A stretch of 64,000 nt of DNA from Gilvimarinus sp. 2_MG-2023 (GTDB lineage Bacteria > Pseudomonadota > Gammaproteobacteria > Pseudomonadales > Cellvibrionaceae). The notes under the pieces were generated by a model. It ran no database searches. It saw only the letters and a program-made list of their open reading frames with translations, and was not told the origin of the DNA. This document shows positions 19,458 to 28,071 of this stretch, in pieces; position 1 is the stretch's first letter, and every line of letters starts with the position of its first letter. The DNA is taken from contig NZ_JAUOQM010000047.1 of the NCBI RefSeq assembly GCF_030547685.1, forward strand, positions 62,001 to 126,000, written 5' to 3'. A program made the position numbers and the translations under genes.

Positions 19458-20147
19458 TTAAACTGATAAATATGAAGCAATTTTTGCTTCATCTACATTT
19501 TCGCGAAGTTCTTCATGAACAATTTCTCCCTTCTCAATCACTAGAATTCTGTCGGCTATATCAAGAGCAAAACTTAACACCTGCTCTGACACAACAATCG
19601 AAAGACCTCGTTGATCGCGAATCTCTTTTAATGTTCTGGCCATGTCCCGAATAATGGAAGGCTGAATACCTTCGGTGGGCTCATCCAGTAATAATAATTT
19701 TGGATCACTTGCTAAGGCACGGGCAATAGCCAACTGTTGTTGCTGACCACCGGATAGGTTACCGCCTCGGCGATTACGCATTTCTAACAATACCGGGAAT
19801 AGATCATAAAGATCTTTAGGTACGGTTCGGGCCTTAGTTGTAGTAAGCCCAGTTTCAATATTTTCCTTAACAGTCATGCTAGAGAAAATCATTCGCCCTT
19901 GAGGAACGAAGCCAAACCCTGCGCCTACACGCTGGTAACTCTGCATATTGGAGACATCTTTACCTCCCAGAGTAATTTCACCTGACTTACTCGGAATAAC
20001 CCCCATCAAAGATTTCATCAAAGTTGTTTTACCCATTCCGTTGCGCCCCATAATGGCGACAATCTCGTTGGGTTTAACGTCAAAGTTCATCCCATGTATG
20101 ATTTCACTTTGACCATAGCTGACGTGATAATTAGAAACACTTAACAT
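19458..20147 (-). CDS. urtE: Urea/amide ABC transporter ATP-binding protein UrtE
   Basis: The second ATPase (LivF-like) of a branched-chain-amino-acid-type importer specialised for urea and short amides. In 229 residues it shows Walker A GRNGMGKTT, signature LSGGQQQQLAIARAL and Walker B LLLLDEPTEG. The sequence EGIQPSIIRDM after Walker B is typical of UrtE. It lies 10 bp after urtD and 18 bp before amiE. FmdF-like naming would be equally valid given the amidase context. Confidence 0.92.
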   Translation of the reverse strand: MLSVSNYHVSYGQSEIIHGMNFDVKPNEIVAIMGRNGMGKTTLMKSLMGVIPSKSGEITLGGKDVSNMQSYQRVGAGFGFVPQGRMIFSSMTVKENIETGLTTTKARTVPKDLYDLFPVLLEMRNRRGGNLSGGQQQQLAIARALASDPKLLLLDEPTEGIQPSIIRDMARTLKEIRDQRGLSIVVSEQVLSFALDIADRILVIEKGEIVHEELRENVDEAKIASYLSV

Positions 20148-20157
20148 GATATATTCC

Positions 20158-20907
20158 TCAATGGCCCAGGTAAACTTCGATCACTTTTTCGTCTTTTTTC
20201 ACATCCTCTGCCGTACCTTCCGCCAGAATTTTCCCTTGATGCAAAACAGTGACCTTATCGGCAATTTCAGCAACAAACTGCATATCATGCTCAATAACGA
20301 TAACAGATCGATCTTTAGTAATCCGTCGCAACAGCTCTGCCGTTTTTCTTCGTTCTGCAACCGACATACCTGCAACAGGCTCATCTAGCATAAGAAGCTC
20401 AGGGTCTTGGATCAGCAACATGCCAATTTCAAGCCATTGCTTTTGCCCATGACTGAGAAGATCGGCCCGGGTATGCAGCAGATCTTTCAAAAAGATCATA
20501 TCGGCCACTTCATCAACACGATTTAATACTTCGGCGTCACGCTTAAAAACCAGCGCACCAAAAACCGAACGGCCTCGAGGAAATGAAATCTCTAAATTTT
20601 CAAAAACCGATAAATCACCATAAATTGAAGGCGTTTGGAATTTTCTTCCCACACCAGCTCTAACAATTTGATGTTCCTTCATCTTAGTGAGTTCGCGATT
20701 GCGAAATTTTATTGAGCCTTCAGTCGATTTGGTACGCCCGCAGATCAAATCCAGAACTGTCGTTTTACCAGCACCATTCGGCCCCACGATGACTCGAATT
20801 TCATTCTTATCGACGTAGAAACTCAGATCATTAACCGCTTTAAAGCCATCAAATGAGACTGTCAATCCTTCTACGGCGAGTACAAAATCAGTATTACTGC
20901 TGCTCAT
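20158..20907 (-). CDS. urtD: Urea/amide ABC transporter ATP-binding protein UrtD
   Basis: The first ATPase (LivG-like) of the importer, 249 residues. Walker A is GPNGAGKTT, the signature is LSHGQKQWLEIGMLL, where SHGQKQWLEI is characteristic of UrtD proteins, and Walker B is LLMLDEPVAGMS. Its start overlaps the end of urtC by 14 bp, indicating translational coupling. Confidence 0.93.
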   Translation of the reverse strand: MSSSNTDFVLAVEGLTVSFDGFKAVNDLSFYVDKNEIRVIVGPNGAGKTTVLDLICGRTKSTEGSIKFRNRELTKMKEHQIVRAGVGRKFQTPSIYGDLSVFENLEISFPRGRSVFGALVFKRDAEVLNRVDEVADMIFLKDLLHTRADLLSHGQKQWLEIGMLLIQDPELLMLDEPVAGMSVAERRKTAELLRRITKDRSVIVIEHDMQFVAEIADKVTVLHQGKILAEGTAEDVKKDEKVIEVYLGH

Positions 20908-22042
20908 GAGTGGCCCCCTTAGCGACTACATCACCTTTTCGATTAGCACGAATAGAGTTGTATTTCTTTTTAATGAATGGTTCACAGTATTTACTGTACA
21001 AACCAGCCAAACCATTGGGGAATGCCATAACTACGGCAATAAACAAAGCCCCCATGGCAAACAACCACAACTCGGGAAAGCTCTCTGACAAAGTAGTCTT
21101 GGCCCAGTTAACCACTAAGGCACCATAAACCGCCCCCAGTATGGAGAGACGACCGCCGACGGCACAGAAAATAACCATCTCAATAGAGGGAACAATGCCC
21201 ACCAAGGTCGGTGACATAAAGCCAACTTGCAGAGTAAACATGGCGCCACCAATGGCCGCAAAGGCGGAACCCAGGCAAAACACGAAGATTTTGAAATTGG
21301 AAACATCGTAACCAGAGAAGCGAACCCGATCTTCCATTTCACGCATTGCCACCAAGAGCCTACCTAGCTTACTTTTACGTACAAACTGGGCAACAGCCAG
21401 ACACACAAACAACAAGAACACACAGAGGAAATAAAATACATATTTCGCTTCGTCGGTTCGTATATCCCAACCATGCAATGTACGTAAATCAGTAATACCG
21501 TTAACGCCACCGGTATAACCTTGCTGACCAATTACCAGAATAGTCATGATAGCGGCTACGGCTTGGGTAATAATGGCGAAGTACACTCCACCCACCCGAC
21601 GCTTAAACATCGCCACACCGATGATGTATGCAAATATCGAAGGCACAATAATAATGGCTAACACGGTAAAGGTTAGGCTATGGAACGGCTGCCAAAACCA
21701 AGGTAGTTCCGTAATCTGGTTCCAGTCCATAAAGTCTGGAATACCAGGCGTGGATTGAATGGCCGTGTTTTCTGGAGACGATGCTTCCAACTTTAGGAAC
21801 ATCGCCATCGCGTAACCACCCACGCCAAAGAAAACACCTTGACCCAAACTTAAGATACCGCCAGAACCCCAGCAAAGTACCAAGCCCACAGCCACAAAAG
21901 CATAGGTTAGATATTTACCGATTAGATTTAATCTAAATATATCCACACCCAATGGAAGTACTACTACCAATATAAAGGCGAGTACCGCAAAGCCAATCAG
22001 GTCACTTTTAGGAAACAGTGTTTTAAATCCTGCATATGACAT
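20894..22042 (-). CDS. urtC: Urea/amide ABC transporter permease UrtC
   Basis: A LivM-like inner-membrane permease of 382 residues with about nine to ten hydrophobic segments. The LCWGSGGILSLGQGVFFGVGGY stretch near the start is the conserved family element. The insertion between helices at about 90-125 (SSPENTAIQSTPGIPDF) is typical of UrtC relative to LivM. It follows urtB by 12 bp. Confidence 0.93.
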   Translation of the reverse strand: MSYAGFKTLFPKSDLIGFAVLAFILVVVLPLGVDIFRLNLIGKYLTYAFVAVGLVLCWGSGGILSLGQGVFFGVGGYAMAMFLKLEASSPENTAIQSTPGIPDFMDWNQITELPWFWQPFHSLTFTVLAIIIVPSIFAYIIGVAMFKRRVGGVYFAIITQAVAAIMTILVIGQQGYTGGVNGITDLRTLHGWDIRTDEAKYVFYFLCVFLLFVCLAVAQFVRKSKLGRLLVAMREMEDRVRFSGYDVSNFKIFVFCLGSAFAAIGGAMFTLQVGFMSPTLVGIVPSIEMVIFCAVGGRLSILGAVYGALVVNWAKTTLSESFPELWLFAMGALFIAVVMAFPNGLAGLYSKYCEPFIKKKYNSIRANRKGDVVAKGATHEQQ

Positions 22043-22054
22043 AGAACCTTCCTC

Positions 22055-22981
22055 CTAGCGACGCACTTTAAGTGAAAACAAACCTTGAGGGCGCAGCATC
22101 AAAATCACCACTACGAACAACAACGTCAGAACTTTGGCCATAGAACCACTTAAAAAGAATTCCATGGTCGATTGGGCTTGCGAAATTGTGAAAGCAGAAG
22201 CAATGGTACCTAATAGGCTCGCTGCACCACCGAATACAACCACAAGGAAGGTATCAACAATATAAAGCTGGCCAGAAGTTGGCCCAGTAGATCCAATCAT
22301 GGTGAATGCACTACCGGCAACACCTGCAATACCGCAACCTAAACCAAAGGTTAGGCGGTCTACTTTTGAGGTATTAATACCTACAGCACCTGCCATAGGA
22401 CGGTTTTGCACGACTGATCGAACTTGAATACCCCAACGAGACTTATACATTAGGGCGGCAACCGCAAGGGATATACCAATAGCCAAAGTCATTACAAAAA
22501 TACCATTAATTGGCACTTCTACAATTTCCGATAGCTGGAAAGAGCCCATTAACCAATCTGGCAAGGTGACACCCACTTCACGTGCACCAAATACCGATCG
22601 ATAAATTTGCTGTAAAATCAAACTTAAGCCCCAGGTAGCCAACAAGGTGTCTAGTGGGCGCTTGTATAAATGTCGGATCAGTGCCCACTCGACAAACATC
22701 CCGAGTGCACCTGCCGCTATAAAGGCCAATATCATGGCAATAAAAAAGTAAGAACCAAACATGCTTGGCATGTATTCAGAAAATACATTTGATGTGAGAT
22801 AAGTAACATACGCGCCGAGAATCATAAACTCGCCGTGTGCCATATTGATAACGCCCATTTGGCCAAAGATAATAGCCAAACCCAATGCCATCAAAACAAA
22901 TACCGAGAAAAGTATTAACCCGGCAAAACCTTGCATGGCAAAAATTGACATTAATTCAGAAGTGGAATAATCGGCGAACAT
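22055..22981 (-). CDS. urtB: Urea/amide ABC transporter permease UrtB
   Basis: A LivH-like inner-membrane permease of 308 residues with about eight to nine hydrophobic segments. GQMGVINMAHGEFMILGAY is the conserved family block. It is the short form, without the N-terminal periplasmic extension that some UrtB proteins carry. It is 89 bp downstream of urtA, a gap that may hold a processing or partial termination signal, since the binding protein is usually made in excess. Confidence 0.92.
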   Translation of the reverse strand: MFADYSTSELMSIFAMQGFAGLILFSVFVLMALGLAIIFGQMGVINMAHGEFMILGAYVTYLTSNVFSEYMPSMFGSYFFIAMILAFIAAGALGMFVEWALIRHLYKRPLDTLLATWGLSLILQQIYRSVFGAREVGVTLPDWLMGSFQLSEIVEVPINGIFVMTLAIGISLAVAALMYKSRWGIQVRSVVQNRPMAGAVGINTSKVDRLTFGLGCGIAGVAGSAFTMIGSTGPTSGQLYIVDTFLVVVFGGAASLLGTIASAFTISQAQSTMEFFLSGSMAKVLTLLFVVVILMLRPQGLFSLKVRR

Positions 22982-23070
22982 CGCTCAATCCTCGTGCTGA
23001 AAATCGGAAACTTCAATAACTTTTAATACTTAGGAATCAAAGGAGCCCGTTATACGGGCTCCAGACTTAC

Positions 23071-24330
23071 TTATTGATAACCGGCGGGGAATGGATCTGG
23101 TTCGATCAATTCTGGGGTTTCGTACACAATCTCGTACTGACCGTCAGTTTTTGCATTACCGATTCGGGTTTTAGACCACAAGTGATGGTTAGGGTGAACT
23201 TTCACATAACCTTCTGGTGCAGTCGTCAACTCAATACCTGGTGAAGCAGCGCGAACTTTATCCACATCGAATGAACCTGCGGCTTCAACAGCAGCTTTCC
23301 ACAACCAAGGACCTAAATAAGCCGCTTGAGTTACATCACCGATTACGATGTCGTCACCCCAACGCTCTTTAAATGCCTTAACAAATGCTTGGTTGTTGTC
23401 GTTGGTAAGACTCTGGAAGTACTTCATTGACGCATAAGCACCATCAATGTTTTCACCACCGATACCCAAGATTTCATCTTCAGTAACCGAAATGGTCAGA
23501 ACCAGAGGCTTCTCTTTAGTCATGTCGATGCCAGCGGCTTTCAATTGCTTATAGAAAGCAACATTAGATCCACCCACTACTGAAGCAAAGATAACGTCAG
23601 GCTTTTTCAACTTGAACTTGTTGATAATCGAGTTGAACTGCGTGTGGCCTAGCGGGTAGTAATCCTCACCCACAACTTTCAAGCCCAGTTTCTCGATGTG
23701 CTTGCGAGCAATTTTGTTAGAGGTACGAGGCCAAATGTAGTCCGACCCTAACAGATAGAAGGTTTTAGCCTTCTTCTCTTTTACAACCCAATCAATACCT
23801 GCAAGAATTTGCTGAGTGGCTTCTTGGCCGGTATAAATTACATTAGGTGACTGCTCTAGACCCTCATAGAAAGTTGGGTAATAAAGCATACCGTTATATT
23901 GCTCAAATACGGGCAGTACCGCTTTTCGAGAGGCTGAGGTCCAGCAACCGAAAACTGCAGCTACTTTGTCGTTAAGCAAAAGCTTACGCGACTTTTCTGC
24001 AAACGTTGGCCAGTCACTAGCGCCATCTTCCTGAACATATTCGATCTTGCGACCCAACACACCGCCCATGGCATTGATTTGCTCAATAGCCAGCTTTTCT
24101 GCTTGCACAGAACCTGTTTCACTGATAGCCATGGTGCCGGTCACTGAGTGAAGAATACCCACTTTAACCGTATCTTCAGTTACCGCTAGGTCAGTTGTGT
24201 TAACTTCAGCCAAAGAAGCCGGAGCAGTCAACGCCATAGAGGCAAAGGCTGCCGCGCCCATTAATGATTTCACCAACCCGGGAAGCTTACTCCTAGAACC
24301 CGCTGGGTGTTTATTGATCGTGTTAGCCAT
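23071..24330 (-). CDS. urtA: Urea/amide ABC transporter substrate-binding protein
   Basis: A periplasmic binding protein of 419 residues with a long signal peptide (cleavage expected after ALTAPASLAE-type sequence near residue 42). The mature part begins with VKVGILHSVTGTMAISETG, and the segments FGCWTSASRKAVLPVFE and LLGSDYIWPRTSNKIAR are typical of UrtA/FmdD/AmiC-like receptors. No urease is encoded here and five amide-handling genes follow, so I infer that the ligand is a short amide (formamide or acetamide), with urea as alternative. A GAGGAAAG box precedes the ATG. Confidence 0.9.
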   Translation of the reverse strand: MANTINKHPAGSRSKLPGLVKSLMGAAAFASMALTAPASLAEVNTTDLAVTEDTVKVGILHSVTGTMAISETGSVQAEKLAIEQINAMGGVLGRKIEYVQEDGASDWPTFAEKSRKLLLNDKVAAVFGCWTSASRKAVLPVFEQYNGMLYYPTFYEGLEQSPNVIYTGQEATQQILAGIDWVVKEKKAKTFYLLGSDYIWPRTSNKIARKHIEKLGLKVVGEDYYPLGHTQFNSIINKFKLKKPDVIFASVVGGSNVAFYKQLKAAGIDMTKEKPLVLTISVTEDEILGIGGENIDGAYASMKYFQSLTNDNNQAFVKAFKERWGDDIVIGDVTQAAYLGPWLWKAAVEAAGSFDVDKVRAASPGIELTTAPEGYVKVHPNHHLWSKTRIGNAKTDGQYEIVYETPELIEPDPFPAGYQ

Positions 24331-24699
24331 GATCTTTCCTCATGATGTGGTTTGCCAGTTTTTAAGACATCGTATGCCTGCCCTGCTATTGTCAGAAAAA
24401 CAAGGCTTTTGGCCAATTCGCTAAACACACCATAGAGGTACGTCATTTGACGCATTCAGCCATTAACTTAAGGCGAGTACGGTCTGAGCAAAATTTTTCC
24501 CCAAAAAACGATTTATGGCACAAGAATTGAGGAGATGAGGACTAGCGGATACCACGCTACTAAAGGAAGTAGATGTTACGTGGATTCAATCTTTTTCCTT
24601 AACTGCATACAGCACCAATTTGGGGCGCCTCGCTAGGCGCTCGACCCAACATGGGGCGTTTTGTTTTCGCCCGACTTATGCAATAACAATCTGTGAGCT
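24331..24699. other. Divergent control region between urtA and the NCS1-kinase gene
   Basis: A 369-bp region from which both transcripts leave. It contains the candidate operator at 24439-24454. A GG-N10-GA arrangement on the plus strand at 24516-24530 (TGGCAC-N5-TTGA) resembles a sigma54 site but lacks the near-invariant GC, so I do not call it. Confidence 0.6.
24439..24454. promoter_or_regulatory. Candidate shared operator (urtA / kinase divergent site)
   Basis: TACGTCA-TT-TGACGCA is an almost perfect 16-bp palindrome 109-124 bp upstream of urtA. It is the best match among three related sites (also fmdA at 15574 and amiF at 16720). Lying between divergent genes it could serve both. Confidence 0.55.
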
Positions 24700-27600
24700 A
24701 TGACAGCAAAACAACATATATTTCGGGTTCGAAGAAACTACAATCGCTGGGTCGCAAACCAAACCTTAGAGGATTACGCACTACGCTTTACTGCCAAAAG
24801 CGCGAGACGCTGGAGCGCTAGCCGGGTAGCTGTTACCGCCTTAGGTGGAATTTCATTTTTGGCGCTAGAAGCTATTGGTGCAACGGCAACGATGCATTAT
24901 GGCTTTATACATGCTCTAGCCGCCATTTTAACGGTCAGCTTGATCATATTCTTATCGGGCATCCCCATCAGTTATTATGCGGCTAAGTATGGTGTCGATA
25001 TTGATCTATTAACCCGTGGAGCCGGTTTTGGCTATATCGGGTCGACTATCACCTCGCTTATTTACGCGTCCTTTACCTTTATATTTTTTGCTTTAGAAGC
25101 CGCCATTATGGCTATGGCGCTAGACCAATTATTCGCTATCCCCCTTGCCATTGGTTACTTTATCAGTGCAGTTGTGGTTATACCCTTGGTTATTTATGGC
25201 ATAACCTTTATCAGCCGTTTTCAGATTTGGACACAGCCGATTTGGCTAACCCTGCAACTATTACCCTTTATCTTTATTATCTATGCCGACGCCAGCTCTG
25301 TCTCCGACTGGACCCAGTTTGTCAGCCCAGAACAGAGCAATGCTGGTTTTGATATTGTCATGTTTGGGTCTGCGGCAGCCATTATGTTTGCCCTAATCGC
25401 TCAAATTGGGGAGCAGGTTGATTTTCTTCGTTTTATCCCTGAACCTAAAAACAATAAGAAAAGTCGACGAAAGTGGTGGTTCGCCACCCTAGCAGCGGGG
25501 CCTGGCTGGATTATCGTAGGGACTATAAAGATGCTCGCGGGCTCTTTTTTAGCCGTACTGGCGCTTAAACATGGCATTAATTCAATTGATGCTACTGACC
25601 CGACTCAAATGTACATGGTGGCCTTTGGCTATATCACCCAATCTCCACAGGTAGCGCTGGGTATTGCCGGCGTCTTTGTTGTTCTCTGCCAGCTTAAAAT
25701 CAATGTAACCAACGCTTACGCCGGCTCCATAGCATGGTCTAACTTTTTTTCCAGACTCACCCACTCCCACCCCGGGCGTGTGGTATGGCTTATCTTCAAT
25801 GTTGGCATTGCTCTGCTCTTAATGGAGCTTGGTGTCTACCAGGCATTAGAGCAAACACTGGGGTTTTATGCGATTGTTGCGGTCGCCTGGCTTGGCTCTT
25901 TAGTTGCCGATTTAACGATCAACAAACCCTTAGGGCTCTCCCCTAAGCATATTGAATTCAAACGAGCCCACTTATACGACATAAACCCCGTGGGCTGTGG
26001 GGCCATGGTGCTCGCTTGTATTGTAGGCATGCTGTGTTACGCCAATAACGCCGGCGAAACGGCTAAGGCACTCGCTCACTTTATTACTTTAATCACGGCA
26101 TTAATAGCTGCGCCGATGATTGCCTGGATCACGAAAGGTCGATATTACATAGCAAGACCCTTTATCGCCACGGACGTTAATTATTATGACAATACCCAAT
26201 CAACGGCTATCTGCTGTATTTGTGAACTTAACTTAGAAAAAGAAGATATCAGCTATTGCCCCGCTTACGCAGGCAACATCTGCTCGTTATGTTGTTCTTT
26301 AGATGCCAGATGCGGTGATTACTGCAAACCCGGCGCTGGGTATTGGATTCAAGCGAAGAATTTTATTCAGAAGTTTTTACCCGCCTCATTAACACCCACT
26401 ATTAATTCACGCATTGGGCATTTTTTTGGGTTATTGACCGTTATTAATGGGTTTTCAGGATTATTATTATCATTAATCTATTTTCAATCTCCTACCCCTA
26501 TTACAGCCCTCACACTCTGGAAAGTCTTCTTCCTTCTCGTCATCATTACAGGGATTGTCATCTGGCTCGCCGTACTCGCGCATGAAAGTCGTGTCGTCGC
26601 GCAAGAGGAGTCACAACGGCAAACCCGATTGTTAACAGAAGAAATCATCGCTCACGAACAAACCGATCGAGAGCTACAACGAGCGAAAGAGGCCGCTGAG
26701 GCGGCCAATAATGCTAAAAGTCGTTATTTAGCGGGCATTAGCCATGAGCTTCGATCTCCTCTGAACGCTGTTTTAGGCTACGCCCAGCTGTTAGAAAAAG
26801 ACCCTAATATTCCACCTAACCGGCGCAATGCAATTTCTGTCATCCGCCGTAGTGGTGAACATTTAGGCGACTTAATTGAAGGACTTCTGGATATTTCTAA
26901 AATTGAAGCCGGTCGATTAGATTTGCATATCGAGCAAGTACGCCTACCCCAGCTTATTGATCAATTAGTGCACATGTTTCGCCTGCAGGCAGAAGCTAAG
27001 GGCTTAAAGTTTGATTATATTCAACAGACAGCCTTGCCAGAATTTGTTAAAACAGATGAAAAACGATTGCGCCAAATTTTGATTAACATGTTATCCAATG
27101 CGGTAAAATATACCCAGAAAGGCGAAATTATCTTTAATATTCGCTATCGCAGCCAAGTGGCCGAATTTTCGGTTACCGATACAGGGGTTGGGATTTCTGA
27201 GGATAATATAGAGCGTATCTTTCAACCTTTTGAACGGGTGAAAACGCCGGGTTCTTCGGTCACTGGTACCGGCCTTGGACTCACCATCTCTAAACTATTA
27301 TCGGATATAATGGGTGGTGATCTGTCACTAACCAGTACAGTCGGCAAAGGCACTCAGTTTAGGCTGGCATTGATGCTTTCCAGCACAAACTCACCGAGCC
27401 AACTACCACAGCCAGATCGACAAATATTTGGTTATGCCGAGCCACGTAAGACCCTTATGGTCGTTGACGATGAAGCATCCCATCGGCAGCTTATAGAAGC
27501 CGCTCTTACACCATTAGGTTTTCGAGTTGAGCTGGTCGATAACTCACTTATGGCGGTTGACTCTGCCCATAACATTCAGCCTGATTTAATCATGCTTGAC

Positions 27601-28071
27601 ATATCCATGCCCGGATTAAATGGCTGGCAAATTGCGGAACAATTACGTAACAGTGGGCTGACCTGCCCTATTATTATGGTTTCAGCCGATGCACGTGAAA
27701 CTCATACTGACACTATAGATAAATCTCATCATAATGCTTATGTGGTAAAACCGATCAACATCCACAATTTATTAGAGACCATTGGTGAGCAACTGAATTT
27801 GAACTGGCAATACCATCCGGTTCACGATCAAAATGTGGCAAATCAAGAAACGGTCATTGAGCACAGCCCAGTATTATTGGATGAGGCAACACGAGAAAAA
27901 ATAAAAGATTTAGCCATTATCGGGCATAAAGGAGGCATAATCCAACTATTAAACAACTTAATGGCTCAGGGAAAGTGCAGCAGAGTTTTTTATGATCAAG
28001 CCGTAGAAATGGCCAATAACTTTCAATTTGAATCCCTGATTTCAATGTTAAAGGCAACTGAAAATGAATAA
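24700..28071 (+). CDS. Hybrid histidine kinase with NCS1-type permease sensor domain
   Basis: An 1123-residue transporter-kinase fusion. Residues about 1-490 form a multi-helix region that reads as a nucleobase/cation symporter-1 (cytosine/hydantoin permease) fold. A cysteine cluster follows at about 505-550 (CCxC, CP, CSLCCS, CGDYC), then another pair of helices and a linker coil. HisKA has its phospho-acceptor at H682 (ISHELRSPL). The ATPase domain shows N box NMLSNAVKYT, DTGVGISED and GTGLGLTIS. A receiver domain has D967 (IMLDISMPG) and the switch lysine in VVKPI, and about 70 extra residues end the protein. It overlaps the response regulator by 8 bp. By position it should sense amides or a related nitrogen compound and control the divergent urt-ami genes; this is inference. 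Confidence 0.88.
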   Translation: MTAKQHIFRVRRNYNRWVANQTLEDYALRFTAKSARRWSASRVAVTALGGISFLALEAIGATATMHYGFIHALAAILTVSLIIFLSGIPISYYAAKYGVDIDLLTRGAGFGYIGSTITSLIYASFTFIFFALEAAIMAMALDQLFAIPLAIGYFISAVVVIPLVIYGITFISRFQIWTQPIWLTLQLLPFIFIIYADASSVSDWTQFVSPEQSNAGFDIVMFGSAAAIMFALIAQIGEQVDFLRFIPEPKNNKKSRRKWWFATLAAGPGWIIVGTIKMLAGSFLAVLALKHGINSIDATDPTQMYMVAFGYITQSPQVALGIAGVFVVLCQLKINVTNAYAGSIAWSNFFSRLTHSHPGRVVWLIFNVGIALLLMELGVYQALEQTLGFYAIVAVAWLGSLVADLTINKPLGLSPKHIEFKRAHLYDINPVGCGAMVLACIVGMLCYANNAGETAKALAHFITLITALIAAPMIAWITKGRYYIARPFIATDVNYYDNTQSTAICCICELNLEKEDISYCPAYAGNICSLCCSLDARCGDYCKPGAGYWIQAKNFIQKFLPASLTPTINSRIGHFFGLLTVINGFSGLLLSLIYFQSPTPITALTLWKVFFLLVIITGIVIWLAVLAHESRVVAQEESQRQTRLLTEEIIAHEQTDRELQRAKEAAEAANNAKSRYLAGISHELRSPLNAVLGYAQLLEKDPNIPPNRRNAISVIRRSGEHLGDLIEGLLDISKIEAGRLDLHIEQVRLPQLIDQLVHMFRLQAEAKGLKFDYIQQTALPEFVKTDEKRLRQILINMLSNAVKYTQKGEIIFNIRYRSQVAEFSVTDTGVGISEDNIERIFQPFERVKTPGSSVTGTGLGLTISKLLSDIMGGDLSLTSTVGKGTQFRLALMLSSTNSPSQLPQPDRQIFGYAEPRKTLMVVDDEASHRQLIEAALTPLGFRVELVDNSLMAVDSAHNIQPDLIMLDISMPGLNGWQIAEQLRNSGLTCPIIMVSADARETHTDTIDKSHHNAYVVKPINIHNLLETIGEQLNLNWQYHPVHDQNVANQETVIEHSPVLLDEATREKIKDLAIIGHKGGIIQLLNNLMAQGKCSRVFYDQAVEMANNFQFESLISMLKATENE

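Noticed and set aside
24516-24530. Sigma54-like site TGGCAC-N5-TTGA upstream of the NCS1-kinase gene
   Set aside because: The -24 part is perfect but the near-invariant GC of the -12 element is GA, so I do not call a sigma54 promoter.
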